A stretch of 64,000 nucleotides of DNA from Metellina segmentata. Taxonomy: Eukaryota; Arthropoda; Arachnida; Araneae; Tetragnathidae. The notes beneath the pieces are model-generated. The model saw only the letters and a program-made list of their open reading frames with translations, ran no database searches and had not been told where the DNA came from. Of this stretch, positions 21,057 through 38,700 are shown in pieces. Position 1 is the first letter of the stretch; every line of letters begins with the position of its first letter. Position numbers and translations under genes: made by a program. The stretch is taken from the NCBI GenBank assembly GCA_947359465.1, contig OX375879.1:95676271-95740270 (forward strand). Reading direction: 5' to 3'.

Positions 21057-22960
21057 ATTGGTGCATTCCTCACGGGGTGTATTTCTCGTGTCAGTAAAAT
21101 TTTTACTGTGTATTATTTCTCCAGTCCAGAGGTTATGTATTGTAGTGCTATCAATGCTCTGGATACATTTCACCTCACTCATTCCAATGATTCTAGCCTT
21201 CAAAGAAGCAATTGGGCATATTTCCAACAATCAGTTCCTACTCAACATTGCCGTCAGTTTTCAAGGGGTTTGCATGAAACTGGACACACTATTCCGAGGA
21301 CACGATAGTCCATTTCTCAAACTGCGCTTGGTTCTTTGACACTAGTTTAGTAATATTTGGTGCAACCTAAGTTTGAAGTATGTGTTAAAGTTTATTAGCC
21401 CTGTGTTGTACTCGTGTGGTGCACGGAGTTAGGTTTTGTTCAATAAAAAATTTTAATATTGTGTAAGTTTTTAGATATTGGAGCATTTACTTGGATTACA
21501 CAAAAACATTTTTTTTCATGCTCAGGATAAATCATAAAAAATAGCCAAACACCAGATTTGGCCAAAGCAGAGAATAGAATTATTTTTAGCTTTTTGCCAT
21601 TTGCATTACTTCTAATTTCTTTTGTGATCAAAACCTTAAATGTTTATTTACTAATGAATCTGGTTACTAGAACAAGTATTGTGCCAGTGAGTTGGCAGTC
21701 AAGTGGTTTTGGATGAGTCTATTATTTAAACTAGGGGACTGGTGGTAACACCGTGTTTCCACAACTGGAGTCTTTAGCACTGATTCTGGTTCCAAGTTAT
21801 TGATTGGTGCCACAATGAACTTAGATCGCAATAATAAACTGGTGGGAGAAACAACACATGGTGATCGCCACTTATGCTTTTGCATCTAAAAACCTCACAC
21901 CTGCTCAAATATTGACTGACCCAAAGTTAACTCTTTTGATCCGTTGCTTAACTGGTTGCAATTTTCATTGTTGTCTGCAAATAGCTGCATCCGCTTTCAA
22001 GTAATATCCGAATATTTGTAAATAATAATCAAAACTACTAGAGTGAAAAAACTAAAAAATGCCAAAATAAAAATTTCTTAATTCTAAATTTAAATACGAA
22101 GAGAAAAAGTGGCAAAATTTTGATTGTTTGCACTTGGACAGTGTTTTGAAAACAACGTACGAGGCATTTTCTACCAAGCTAAATGTTGTGGAGATAGTGT
22201 TTCTGATGCGATGTGTTTTCTGAACGTGTCATATTTTTCTAAAACGATTTCAGCATTTTGTCAACAAAAATTCCAAATTGATGTATAATGGAAGTGAATT
22301 TTCAGAAAAATCATAATATTAAACTAGTTGGTAAGATACATTTAGATTAGATTGAATTTTGAAATCTAATTCATCAATTTGAAGCAGAAATTATTCAACA
22401 CCGTTCCAATTTCAACTATGTACTATCATTTCTTTTGCATGCTAGTAAAGCAGACAATATTTCAACTTAGAATTTATCTTTTACAAATATATTAAAATTT
22501 CTCTCTTCTAATTCAACTATTTATAATATAAATGCAGTAGAATTTGGACATTAAAACCTGAACTGTCCAAAATTAGATTTCAAACATACAGGTTTAAATA
22601 GCTTTATTTTAAAATTGAGTGACAAGAAACTTTTATACATACCATCAAAAAACATACATTTCTATCAGCAGTCAACATGACATGAAGTTTCATTTAAACA
22701 AAAATGACTTATAGATAGCAAACTAATTTACAAAAAATATTGCAGTTGTTCAACAAATGCATTTTTGTTTTGTTTTTTTGAACAAGCACTATAAAAAAGT
22801 TTTCCAGAAACAGTTAATCTCATATGCAGTGTTTATATTGTCTCAATTCCTAAAAACAAATTAAAATATAAATATACAATAGATGATTTATGTTGAAACT
22901 TGAATTGCAACTCTTGCTTTTTAACAAAAGTTTAACATTTTAAATATATAAAAAATAAAT
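21057..22960. other. Intergenic; old repeat near 22140-22290, otherwise unrecognised
   Basis: 21108-21339 is open in two overlapping frames without recognisable domains. At 22158-22230 the text ACGAGGCATTTTCTACCAAG with GATAGTGTTTCTGATGCG and TGTTTTCTG matches the repeat at 10755-10830, and ACGATTTCAGCATTTTG at 22241 matches 11244. The rest is AT-rich without visible features. Confidence 0.4.
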
Positions 22961-23162
22961 ATTATACTCATAGACTCGTTAAAAATCTGCATCACATTTG
23001 AATGATCTACCATGTTTCAGGAATGCAAGATAAATTACATTTAATAACAATCTGCATTTGACACCTGCATTCAATATATTTTGTAGTGGAGAAAAAAAAT
23101 CACAGGAAACATCAAAGCAAAGCAATTGCATTGCAGCAATTGAAAAACTGTAAATATTTATT

Positions 23163-26366
<3,204 letters not shown>

Positions 26367-29300
26367 ATCTGATAGAAATGTTAGTTGATCAATACTTCAG
26401 TTAGTGTTAAGTAGAAGACTTTAAATTAGGTAGCTGTAACCAAAAAATCTCTACAAAAAGAAGATAGTTTGAGAACCCTTCTTTTAAAGAGATATTTTCT
26501 AAGTAATGAAAAATTGGCTAATACAGCTGCGAGGCATACTAATGCAAGGGCACTGGGTAGAATCGTGTTAAGATAAGCAAGATAAAATCAAGCAAGGAGT
26601 TGCTATCTATGCCTTCACATTGAGAGGAAAATGATAAAGTATGAATATGACATACAATGAAGCTAACTTTTGTAGACCATACAAAACACAAAAGCTTCCA
26701 AACACATGACAAGAGGTCTATCAAATTATACAACAAAAGTTTATATAGTAAAAAATTTTTATTCAACTAAATAGTAAGTTTTTCTCTACACCAGAACTTT
26801 ATGTGTTGGTACTATCTCAAATTTACATTACTACTTTTTAATATCATTTTAACATGTAGCAAAATGCAACTATCAATACATCAATAGAGACATCATATTT
26901 AATATGAAGACATCTTACATAGAAATATTCTTCAGAGAAAAGTTTTAATTCAGGACAATAGAAAAATAAAGTCGAATTTTTCATGTTTTAGCCTAAAGTA
27001 TTAAAATGTTATATTAATGGTTGTACATAAAATCTTTCAAAAATTGAAGATGCGTACTGGGCACTACTTTTTACAAAATGTCAACAAAGTTCACGACTCT
27101 AAAGTTATTTATACCCTCATTCTTAGTGTTTCTTTCCCAGAAATACCTTAACCTTTTTTTAACAATAAATTTTTAAATCCATGGGTATATTATGACTCCT
27201 TATTCCACAAATAACAAGACAAAATTGTATATTCTGCATTATCAACACCAAAAACAGGGATTCCTTATTTATTCCGGAACTAAAACTTATTGATGTCGTA
27301 GTTAAATTGTTTGCAGAAAAGCGTAAATGCTTCTTAAATAATACAAAGGTTCTTGCTTTGTAGGTTTTAGTTAAAAACTAAATAAAAGCTGTTATACAAA
27401 GGGGTTGCAAACTCGGCCGAAATATTAACTGCTGCCGATGAATTGCTCGGGTCCTTTCATTCCAGTGTTGAAACAAATTGTTTGATAAATGGGGATTCTT
27501 ATCAATCACAGACGTCCGCTAACTTATTTTATAATTGTGATAAGAGAACAATAGATTTTCGCAAGACATAGCCTTACTTTAGTAAAACAATCTAGTTATG
27601 CTCAAAAAATTTAGTACATAAATAAACAACTGGAAACACCTTTAAAAACTGTTGTGAGGCATACAAATATTTTGTAATCTATTTTGATATTTCAAAAGAT
27701 ATTTAGATTGCTTTATTATGACACATACGTTCAATCTGCCCAGGTGCGGGTGCTTTAATGACAATAAGGTGTAACTTCTGCAGGGAAATATGAAATTTTT
27801 TCAAACTTATTGTTTTGTTGAAACAAAGTTTTAAATTTTCTCCGCCAAAAGTTCCCCTTCACAGGAAAAACATAGACATGACAAAACACAAACTAAATTC
27901 AATTTACATATTAAACGGCTCAACGCAATCCAGTGTAGAGAAGAAGTTGAAGTTCAGTTTCACTTTTATTGATCATATGATTTTGAGTAAATTAAAAATA
28001 TTTTCATTAAAAGAAATTACTTTCAAGGAATTACTTCAAGCATTAATTCGATTGCTGAAAAAAAATACTTTGATAAAATAACACAGAATCTATTCTTTCA
28101 TAACATTTTGATTTAATCCTGGATTAATTTTAATTCAAAGAACCGAAGTACGTACAGTAATTTTTATAGTATAATGGCGTATATTTTTAGCATCGCCAGT
28201 GGCAACATATCTTTTTGTTTATCCCGTTGCGATCCACATGTTGTAGTTAAATAATAAAAAGCCGCATAATCCAAATATTTTTTTTCATGTGTTTGTGTTG
28301 AATCGTGGTAAGCATTTGCATTTTATATTTACATTTCGCTTGATTTTGTTCTTTTCTGTGATTTGACAACTGTATTAAATATCGGAAACGTAAGAGTTCA
28401 AATTTTGTAGATAGGTTAGAGTGTGCACAAAAGTTTTTAGTCTTAAGTTCTCTTATAAGCTAAAAATTTCCTTAGAACGTAAAGGATTGTAGGTTTCAAT
28501 TTCTAAAATCTGGGACTTAATTTTTGTTATTACTATGTGTTTGCATAATGACCGCTTGACAGTGATCAACAATCGCCCACAGCAACTAAGTTCTTGGAAC
28601 AAAAATTTTCAATGTTTTCAATACCTCGCCTTTTTTAACTCAAGCATGTATGTCAAATTAGTGGAAGCAAAGGAGGAATTTACAGAAACGTTCTGTTTTC
28701 TGGATCATGCAACTTGTTTTCACCTAGTGTCTTACTAATACTAGGCATAAGAGATGATAGGTGCCTATTAGATTGTCAATGAGACCCAGATTCCAATTGA
28801 AACGCGGAATTCGAAACAGAAGTTTGAAGAATTCCCCATTTTATTGCTCTGCCACTTTGCAAGTGCTGTATGGAATTGTAATCTCCAGTAGTTTGATATC
28901 TGTTAATGGGTCATTCTGAAATTAAGTGGAAATTTGACAGTCAAAACTTTTGAATAATAAAATTAAAGTTTTATTATTTATTTTATGTATTTAGTGTCCT
29001 GTTAGGGCAAATAAAGTTGTACAACCATCAAACACAGGTCAATAAAGCATTATTTTAAGCAAATTAAAGCCAATTTTTAATTTCCTTAAAACATGAAGGT
29101 GACATTCATGGGAATGGAGGTGATAAGTGTTTGCATGGAGGTGACAAAATGTTTCAGTTTCATCTAACACAGTGTAATGTCTTCAGGTATTTCATAAAAA
29201 ATTTACTGTTTATGAGTGTTCATTATCAGTTGTTTTAAAATGGCCACAACCTCATCTTGCACTGTTGCTTCACATTCTTCAGAAGAAGAAAAATTTGTTT

Positions 29301-29637
29301 TTAGTGTCATGTCATCTTGACATGAAACGGATCTTTTAAGAAGCTTCAAAACATTCCGAGACATTTGCCACATAATAGCACACACTCTTTCTGTCAAATA
29401 CTTTGACAATTATATTTTCTCTTACATTAGCTGTAAAATTCTCTGGTTGACACTTAGGATCAAACATGTCCTTCCTACCTTTCAAATTGAGTGTGAGCTA
29501 TAACATGCATTTAATTAATGTGTGGTTAATATTATATCTTACCTTATTAATAAAATTAACACTTTGTTTATTAGCATTGTATAAATTATGTATAACTCTT
29601 ATTTTATTTGTTAGGGTTAAAACTGAGATAGATCATC
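26367..29637. other. Divergent upstream region between PI4K2 and UTP6
   Basis: Promoters and 5' untranslated exons of both genes must lie here or nearby, but none can be placed. A ttatttgttag acceptor-like site at about 29604-29614, 23 bases before the UTP6 start codon, suggests an upstream non-coding UTP6 exon. Likewise tttctatcag ends at about 26369 just ahead of the PI4K2 first coding bases. The plus-strand 67-codon frame at 28535-28738 (MCLHNDRLTVINNRPQQLSS) is unrecognised. Confidence 0.4.
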
Positions 29638-32600
29638 ATGGCTGAATTGGTACAACTTCGCTTAGAGCATACTCTAACAGAGTTGGAGGAAATGGAAAGA
29701 ATTGGTCTATTCACTAGAGCTGAAATAAGGTAAAGCATATTGCCCAAAACAAACATTTTTAGTTTTGCCTAACTAACTTTTGCAATACTTAACATGTCTA
29801 TTGCAAACTCTTTCTATCATTTAATAGCTAAAGTAATAAATAATTCATGCTAATTCAGACACATAGTAAACCATGTGCATAACTAACATGTGTTAACAAA
29901 ATAAATAGCAGATTTAAGAAATTTATCAAATGATTTAAATTGCCTAAAAAGTTACCAAGAGTAGAAATACAATAGCATGGTTACTATTCTCATAACCAAT
30001 TTTACCCTTCATTAATGTAATGTCCTGTTATTTGTCAGAACTTATTGCAACTTCCGCAAAAAATTTATGTTGAGTTTTTCAATTTCTGAAATATTTTTGG
30101 TACAGCTTTGATTTAGACTTGTGGCAATACCTTGGCATGATTTTTTTAGTGATTTGTCGTCCAATGCATCCTTGTTTTAATAGGATTGTGGCAACCTTGT
30201 TATTATTTCAGGGCTCCTAACACGTCACTTTTTGTTTTTTGTCACCTTTTCAGAGGTTTTAAGTTCTTAAATTCTATTTAGAGAAGAGAAGAAAAAATTT
30301 TGGTGCACAATTAAAAAATTCATATTTTTTCTAAAAAACCAGGGTTTGCACAAATTCTATTTCGTAATACGCGCTACGTTCCACCGCAAAAATGGATTCA
30401 AAAACGTACCGTTTCAACTGTAAAAGGATACTTCATGTTGCCCGCGTTGTATTAGCAGCAAGTTCTGAAAATTTTCCCACAGGAAAAGGCTATTAGTAAA
30501 ATAAAGCAGCGAAGTTTAAGGGAAGCAGGACCATCTGCATGTCCGACCCTTCTTACCTAATTACCTAACTTGAGTGGCATTTACGACTAACGTTTTCCTT
30601 TCATAGAATTGTGTGGCGTATCATTTGGCGCAAGATAGATATCACCGGTCGACAGGGTCGAACAATAGTAGTAACCCTCCAGGAGGTCAGACGCTGACAG
30701 CTCGTAAATGGTGATCCATGCCAGTGGTCACTTAAAAGGGGGATAACATCCTCCATACACAAAGCTGAGGGCGGTCTCAACAGACCCATTTTATTTTCGG
30801 ATTCTGGAATAAGACGAGAATGGAGAGGTCAAGGGACCGGACGGATCAAGCTGATATTAACGCTCTTACCCCTCTTATAACCCCTCTTACCTAACTTGAG
30901 TGATAGTACCTTGAGTACCTTATGACTGACGCTTTCCTTTCATAGTATTGTGTGGCGTATCATTTGGCCCAAGAGAGATAATTTTGATTATTGACAAGAG
31001 ATTTAACGAGTCTCAGTCGTCAAATGTACCCAAGGAGTTAATTTTTGTACATCATTATCTTTTATATTTTACCATGCTCGAACAACTCAAGTTTGCTACA
31101 ATAAATGAGATCCTTTAGAACATTCATATTTTAAAAAGCCTAGTTTCATAAAACTTAAAATTAATTAATTATTTAACGTGGACAAACTTCTATAAAAATA
31201 TTCAAGAAAGAGTAAAGATTTTTTTTTAATTAAAGTAAATCAGAAGAAACTATTCCTTGGTGACATAAAAAGCACACCAAAAGTGTTGCAGTAAGAAAAT
31301 CTTTATATCAATGTTTTAATCATTAAAAACTTTTCATGGTGGAAATTTCTAAAGATTTAAACTAGGATATCATAAGTAACTTAATACAAATTTGTTAATG
31401 TGTTGAGAAACATGAAAGCCTGATTTTTAACTTTAGTTCTTAATGGCCCTTAAAAACCTTCATATTTTCTGAAAGTCCATAAAAAATTTCAAAGGCCCCT
31501 TTTTTTTCAAGAACATTACAAATTTTACCTTCATTAAAAAACTATGATACTCGTCCATGGTCAAGTGTCATCAAAAATCACTGGTATGGTATTGGTTGGA
31601 TATAAGTAAGTTGTGTATGAGTTGGATAAGGTCATGTATCTTTTAAAACTGCATCTATGAGACCCATAATCCTACACTTGTAAAACAATGTTGTACTCAT
31701 TTTTTAATGAACTAAAGGTTAGCTCAATTTAGGAAAAACAAGGATTGCCCATGGTTAAGGACAACTTTTGTAGGAACCGTGAACTTGAGGCTGTATGATT
31801 TCAGATTGTTGGAAAGAAAGTTGCTATTTTCTCTTCAACCAAAAATTGAGCATAGGATTGGAATTAATTAGTTGCTTGTGTATTCATTGATGATAAACAG
31901 ATGGAAATCTTAGTTAAATTGATGGTAAAAATGGTAAACCTTCAAACCAATGATTAGTAAAATGTAGTCCTTGATGGTTGACTGACATTGGAAAGTGAAC
32001 TTGGAAGAGGATGTTGTTCACAGTCCGTTAGACGTTCATATCTCCACTGTGGTCCTTGTCCAACATAAAATGGCACAAATCACATAAAAAAAACTTTAAC
32101 ATTTATGATGACTGATATCATTAAAACCAGACGACAGCTCACCAACAGTAATAAGATGTCACGTTAACTCTACTCTATGTTTGGAGATTGAAAAGAGCTC
32201 ATGCATATGCGCTGTGCAAAAGTTTTGGTTTGCACTTTGGCTGGTGAAAGAGGTTGCTACAAAAGATTAAAACAGTAAGTACCATCAATGGCTATTTTGA
32301 TGGAGCAAGATGTCCACCTGCAATCACTCAACACTGTTGGGAATTTTCTCACCAGTGTGATTTGAAACACGTAAAAATGGTCTATCCTCCAAGGTCTGTT
32401 CTCAAGTTAAACGTTAAAGAAGCCTTATCTATTTTTATATGGTCAAACACACTAGTGAATGACACTACTGCTTCCTCACCTTTACATGTCCAGGAGAGAC
32501 TTGTTGAAAAAGTGACTTGTGGGAACACTATCCTAGAATAACATTAATACTTTCATTTTCTTGTGACTTCTGTCCTTATGATGGTGGATACCTTACTTGA

Positions 32601-32690
32601 CCAAAATGATGCCCATTGACAATTATTTCTATGATTTTAATCTTTACTAGTCATTGCTTTGAAGGTTTTATGATTTTTTTTTTACTGCCC

Positions 32691-32725
<35 letters not shown>

Positions 32726-35700
32726 TGTTTGCAGCCCTATGACATTTAATCCATTGCTGCTTCACTATAAACTATAAAAATCATGTGACTCAGCATCATC
32801 TATTTAAAAAAAGGAAATTGATATCTTTCAACTGAGGCAGAGGATCTTTTCAGACCAAACAAATGTACTGTTCTATAAAATGTAATCGGGTGTTTTCATA
32901 CTTTAAATGGGATTTGTAGATGTTTATCATTCATCTTATTTTTCAGGGCGATAGTTAAGAAGCGAAAGGCTTGTGAATATAGACTTCGTCGAAAAGTTCA
33001 GAAGAAAGAAGATTTTCTTAAGTACATTGAGGTAATGTTTTATAAATTTTTCTTTCAAGTCTTGAATATCATGAAAATATCCTTTAAATTCAGTTTTGTG
33101 TAATTCTGAAATGTCCAATTAGTACATCATAACTAGTGCTGTAAATGTAATCAAAATGGTACTAAATATAAGTTTTTGAAAAATAAAAGGGGTTTAAGTT
33201 TTCTTCAGCATATTTTATGTGTGCACGAATATTTCCTATACCTCTTATTGAAGTTTATGGGAAAAAATCAATACCATGCACATTTCTTTTTGTCAAAATA
33301 ATACAGAGGGTTCTTATTCCTACTGTTATACTCATTCACTTACATTTCTCGTCATAATTTTACCTTCGATAATGTTACATTAACTTTGGTATTTAATTAG
33401 TGCTCTCATGACTACAAACTATGTTTGGATTTAATTCAGGGGTCTGCAAACTACGGCCCACCACCTGTTTTGGCCCGTGGGTTATTATTGTTTTTTACCC
33501 CCAAGAAAGAAAGAAATTTTAACAAATTTAATTTTGCGCTGTAATGCAATGGTTGATAAGTTGTGAATAATGGGCGCTACTGGCATCACATATTCGCATT
33601 CTATCATCTGTCTTTGGCGTAGAACAAGTGTTACAAGTTCTATCAGTTTTGCTTTAGTTGCGCACATGGTCTGTCACAGCACTGCAATATTTTGTTCATT
33701 TTATTTTATTTATTACCCACCATTGCCATGTCACTCTCAAGACCAGACAAGAGAAAAGTGGACTTAAAATGTCGTGCTTTTAAAGCAGAATGGAGCATGA
33801 ATTATTTTGTCACAGTTATTATGTTTATTTGCGAAAATAGTACAATTTACATCATCATTACCAAACTAAGCACGCAACACAATATTCAAAACTCGCAGAA
33901 TATCAACTATCGCTAAAATTGGAAAGTTTAAAATAAAATGCTTCATTACAACTCAATTTATTTGAAAAATAAATTGCGTTGCGAAAAATAAGAAATGATA
34001 ATAAACCAGCAACGAATCAAGTCAGCTTACGAATAGCTCATTTATTAGCCACGAAAGGGAAGCCATTTATCGATGGTGAATTAATTAAATCATGTTTGCT
34101 TAGGCAGCCAAAGAAATGTGCCCAGAGAAAATAAATTTGTTTTAATCAGTCAGTCCTACAGTGATAACAACTGCATAAGAGTTGGGGACACCTGGAGCCA
34201 CATCAATAGTAAATTAAAAGACAAGGTAAAAAATTTCAAATGGTTTTCGTTGGCTATCGATGAGTTGACACACATTACAGATACTGCCCAAATACTGCTG
34301 TTTATTCGACTGGGCGATACAGAGTTTGAGATGATTGAGGAATTAGCTTCTATGAATAGTCTGCATGGTACAACTACAGGCAAAGATACCTTCAGGAAAG
34401 CGCTAACAGTACAATTTGCAGTAGAATGGGTAATAACTATGGTAAACATATTTGTGGAACAGGGAAAGGATTAGTTGGACAAACTTTCAAAGCTTGTGAA
34501 GAAGCTAAATGTCCAAAACTTCTGATAATTCATTGTTGTATTCACCAGGAGGCTCTTTGTGGGAAACTCCTCAATCTGCCATGTGTTATTGCATCAGCTG
34601 TGTCAACAGTTAAATTTTTTGCTTTCTTGGTCTTAACCATTGTCAGTTTCGTGATTTTTTTTATTATGGATCAAAGCAGAATATCCTGACTAGTCCTACC
34701 ATACAGCAGCTAGATGGCTCGGCAATGGAAAAGTTTTATTGATATTTTTTTTACTGACTTGAAGAAGTTATAAAAAGTTTTCTAAATGAGAAAAATGACC
34801 CATGATTACTATTATGCAACGATAAAAGGCTATGGAAATCAGCATTTGCTTCAAACATCGTGAGATATCTTAACGAATTTAACTTGAAATTACAGGGCAA
34901 AACAATGTATTCTATCGTAAAGTCATAACGCTGAAATTTTGTATTGTTTGAAACACAAATCATATTAAACAAGTTTGACCATTTTCCATGCTGTAAAAGA
35001 TTTCAAATATTAGCGAAATCCCCTTACCCAAAAATAATTTGCGGCAAAAAAATTTTCTTGACGGGTGGACGTATCATGATGCAAGGGCAAGAGACATTTC
35101 CATATTTCAAAATCCATTTGACTGTACAATTGAAGAGCTTCCATCAGACCTGCAATTCAAAGTGATTGATCTGCAAAATACTGTTTAAAGAAATGGATCT
35201 AACCCAATTCTATCTTTCGGAAGATAAATACGGTCAATTAAAATCATGCACAGGGATTTATCTCTGTATTTGGGTGTACTACTTACCAATGTGAAAGGAC
35301 ATGAACATTTGCAAACTTTAATGATCGGAAGTACTTACTTCGAACTCCAGTATGATGAAATATTATCTCAGAAAAAAACAATTACATTCGTTGTATTAGT
35401 ACAAAATTTAAACTGTGCTATAGTACCTTTATTAATAGATATATTTTATTCTTTTTTTCTAAGTGTCAGCAAAATGTGTTTTAATTTTATGTAAGAATAT
35501 CGCTTCCTAATAAAAAAAAATGTCACTTCCTATTTCCTAATAAAAAATTTGAAACCTGTTTGTTTTTTGTTGTTGCTCAAAGTAGAGTTACCTATGTTAA
35601 TACCTTCAAGTTTGCTCAATGGGCCCGCAGAGTTTGAAATTTTTACAATCTGGCCCTTTCCAAAAAACTATTTGCTGACCCCTGGTGTGATTGATTGGGT

Positions 35701-38700
35701 CCAACAGGTTTTAATGCCATTCTTATTCGTATTAGTTTCAGGTCAAATTATTCAATCAGTAAAATTGTCTATTAACTGAATTAGCATGGTAACTGTTAAT
35801 ATTTAAACTTCTTTCTGGAAATAAAATATACCTCTAATGGTTGCATTTACAAATCTAAGTTAAAGCATGGATCATTGATATTACCCCAATTATTGGAGAA
35901 ACTATTCATGTTCCCTGATCCAAGGTTTAAACTTCTTTTATAATAGTAGAGTCTAGCAGTATCCGCTTGCCCATGACAGCATTCTTGTCATGTCCTTACT
36001 GATTCTGAAAACTATAAAAAGATAAAACAATAATTTTAAGAATTAGTCTCACCTTCACCAAATAAATAATGAAATTAAAAGGGGAAATAAATTCTGACTC
36101 AAATCGAACAGAACGCTTCCAATTTTTAATCCCTTAAGAAAATGAAAGAAAAAATAACATTCAACCAGTGCATCATGCCAAAGCTAAAGAAAAAAGCAAT
36201 TAACAAATATAGATTCTGTGATTCAAATAAAACAGAACGCTTCCAATTTACAATCCATTAAGAAATTGAAAGAGAAAAAATAACATTCGACCACATGACT
36301 CAAATCTAACAGAACAATCTATCCATTAACTTGCCGTGCGTCTAAAACAAAAATAACAACCAATGAAATGAAAGGGGGATAATAAATTTAGAAGCTGTGA
36401 TCTCTCACACTGTTGCCATTCTTAGGAAACCAATTAATAAAAATATGCCCATAAATTAAATAAAAAAAATGTTCTTGATTAAATTTTAAAGTTTGAGATT
36501 TGAAGTGCATTCAATCACCTTTAGGACTACCTGTGTGCCAAATTTCATGACTATGTTGTATAGATTCGTCTGGAAACCTCCCACGCAGACACACAAACAC
36601 TTCTTTTTATAATACCTAAGATTGGTAACAAATTTATAAAATTCATTCGTTACAAAACTTTGCTCATTCTATCCACATTCAGGATTGCTAGGAATAAATA
36701 GTTCAGAATGGTGTTTGTTCATAAATAAGCAGCTGCATTGACCATTGCAGCTGCAAATTCGTTACGGAATCGAAAGTGTTATTATATTATTACTTTCTGC
36801 ATTCAACTTCAGTAATTTGTAAAAATTTCTTTATTATTGAGAGTAACGATTTTTTACCCTAGTATTTTAAGATGATTCAAAATTGTCTACTACAACTATT
36901 TAGTTGTTAAAATTGTGCATTTGGATTCCTCGTTTTCCAACTTCATAAATAATGAAAATTCTTTTGTTCAACTTTGTTGCCTTGTATAAAAGAAAAATAA
37001 CAATGTATGTTACTTCACTTTGCACAACACATCAATATGTTTTGAGTAAGCCAGATTACAGGGATTGGGCGCAATTCTTTCTTGCTTCACTTGGAAATTT
37101 CCATACAAATCCAATGTGGAATTAAATACCGTTACAACACACCATGCTGTTTCCAAACCCAGATTGTGTTATTAAAACTATCTTATATTCATTTTATTTA
37201 AAGCAAAATTTGGTATATATTCTGTCATAACCATTTGGTAAGTTTGAAAATCGTGATCTGTATTAGATTCAGCCATTGTAAGAAATGAAAACAGGATGAC
37301 ATTATCAAGAGAAGTGATTTTTAAACCAATCACACAGAGCTCATTGCTTTAATTAATGGATAAATTAATTTGCTGTTTGTGAATATGGTTCATGGATAAT
37401 CTACTGTTTAACCTACTGTCTCGTGGATTCTCGAGACTTGTGCATGTGGCCATGTGTGCTGAATAATCTGAATGTTTGTATCTTATGCTCAAATAGTTTA
37501 TTTTCCATGCAGACTTTGATTAGTTTTCACTATATCTCTATTCTTTATAGCAACCTATATCAAGTTTGTAAAATATTTTTTATTTTTGCATGTAATTGTT
37601 ATATTATGAATTTGTGCTTTATTCCTTTGTACTTCTATATTAAACAATTGTTTACTCAAACTGCTTTTGAAATCTATTGATCTTTAAAAATTTTTGCTGT
37701 ATTGTTATAGTACATTTCAAATATTAATCTTTTTTAATTTTTTTTCCAGTATGAAATGAATCTTTTGAATTTAATTGGAAAACGCAGAGAAGTATGTACA
37801 CTTAAAATTAAAATCTTGGACTGAATGTTATTTTTATCTTAAAGGGGCAAATTTTAACAACATTTGCACTTGTGTGACTAGCTGTAGAGCATTCTATGTA
37901 GTCAAATTAATTTGCACAGTTGTCTAAATCAAACAAAAAGGATAAACATGCTTTTATCGGGGGACACAATCAAATTAATAAAAATTATAGGGTCTCATTA
38001 AAGAACTTATATCCTTAAAATATTAAGTTCACATTTTCTTAAATTTCGTTTCATTCTAATAATTTTTACACCTTTTTGAACAGTTATTTGAATTCCACAT
38101 AAAAGACAGTTTGTGGGTATTGTCTAAACCAGGGCTCGGCAAACTATGGCCCTGCCACCTGTTCTTTAAATCCCCATGTGGATTAATATTGTTTTTTTAA
38201 CCCCATGGGGGGGAAAATTTGTAATCAAATTATGCGCTGTAACACAATGACCTATAGATGACTTGATAAGTTGTTTATTATGAGCGGACATGATTTTACT
38301 GGCATCCCATTCTATTGCCTGACATTGTCGTAGAACAAGTGTTGACAGTTCTCTCAGTTATTAGCCATGAAAGGGAAACCATTTACCCATGGTGAATTAA
38401 TTAAATCACATTTGCTTGTGGCAGCCAAAAAAAATGTGCCCAGAGAAAATGGATTTGTTCCGATCGGTCAGTCTTTGAGTGAGAACAACTGTTAGATGAG
38501 TTGAGGACATCAGTAGCCAAGTCAAAAGTCAATTAAAAGACAAGGCAAAAAATTACAAGGGGCTTTCGTTAGCTCTCGATGAGTCAAGACTTTCCTGATA
38601 CTGCCCAGTTGTTGCTGTGTATTTTAGTGGTTGATACTGAGTTTGAGGTGACTGAAGAATTAGCTTCTATGAATAATCTGCATGGAACAACTACAGGAAA

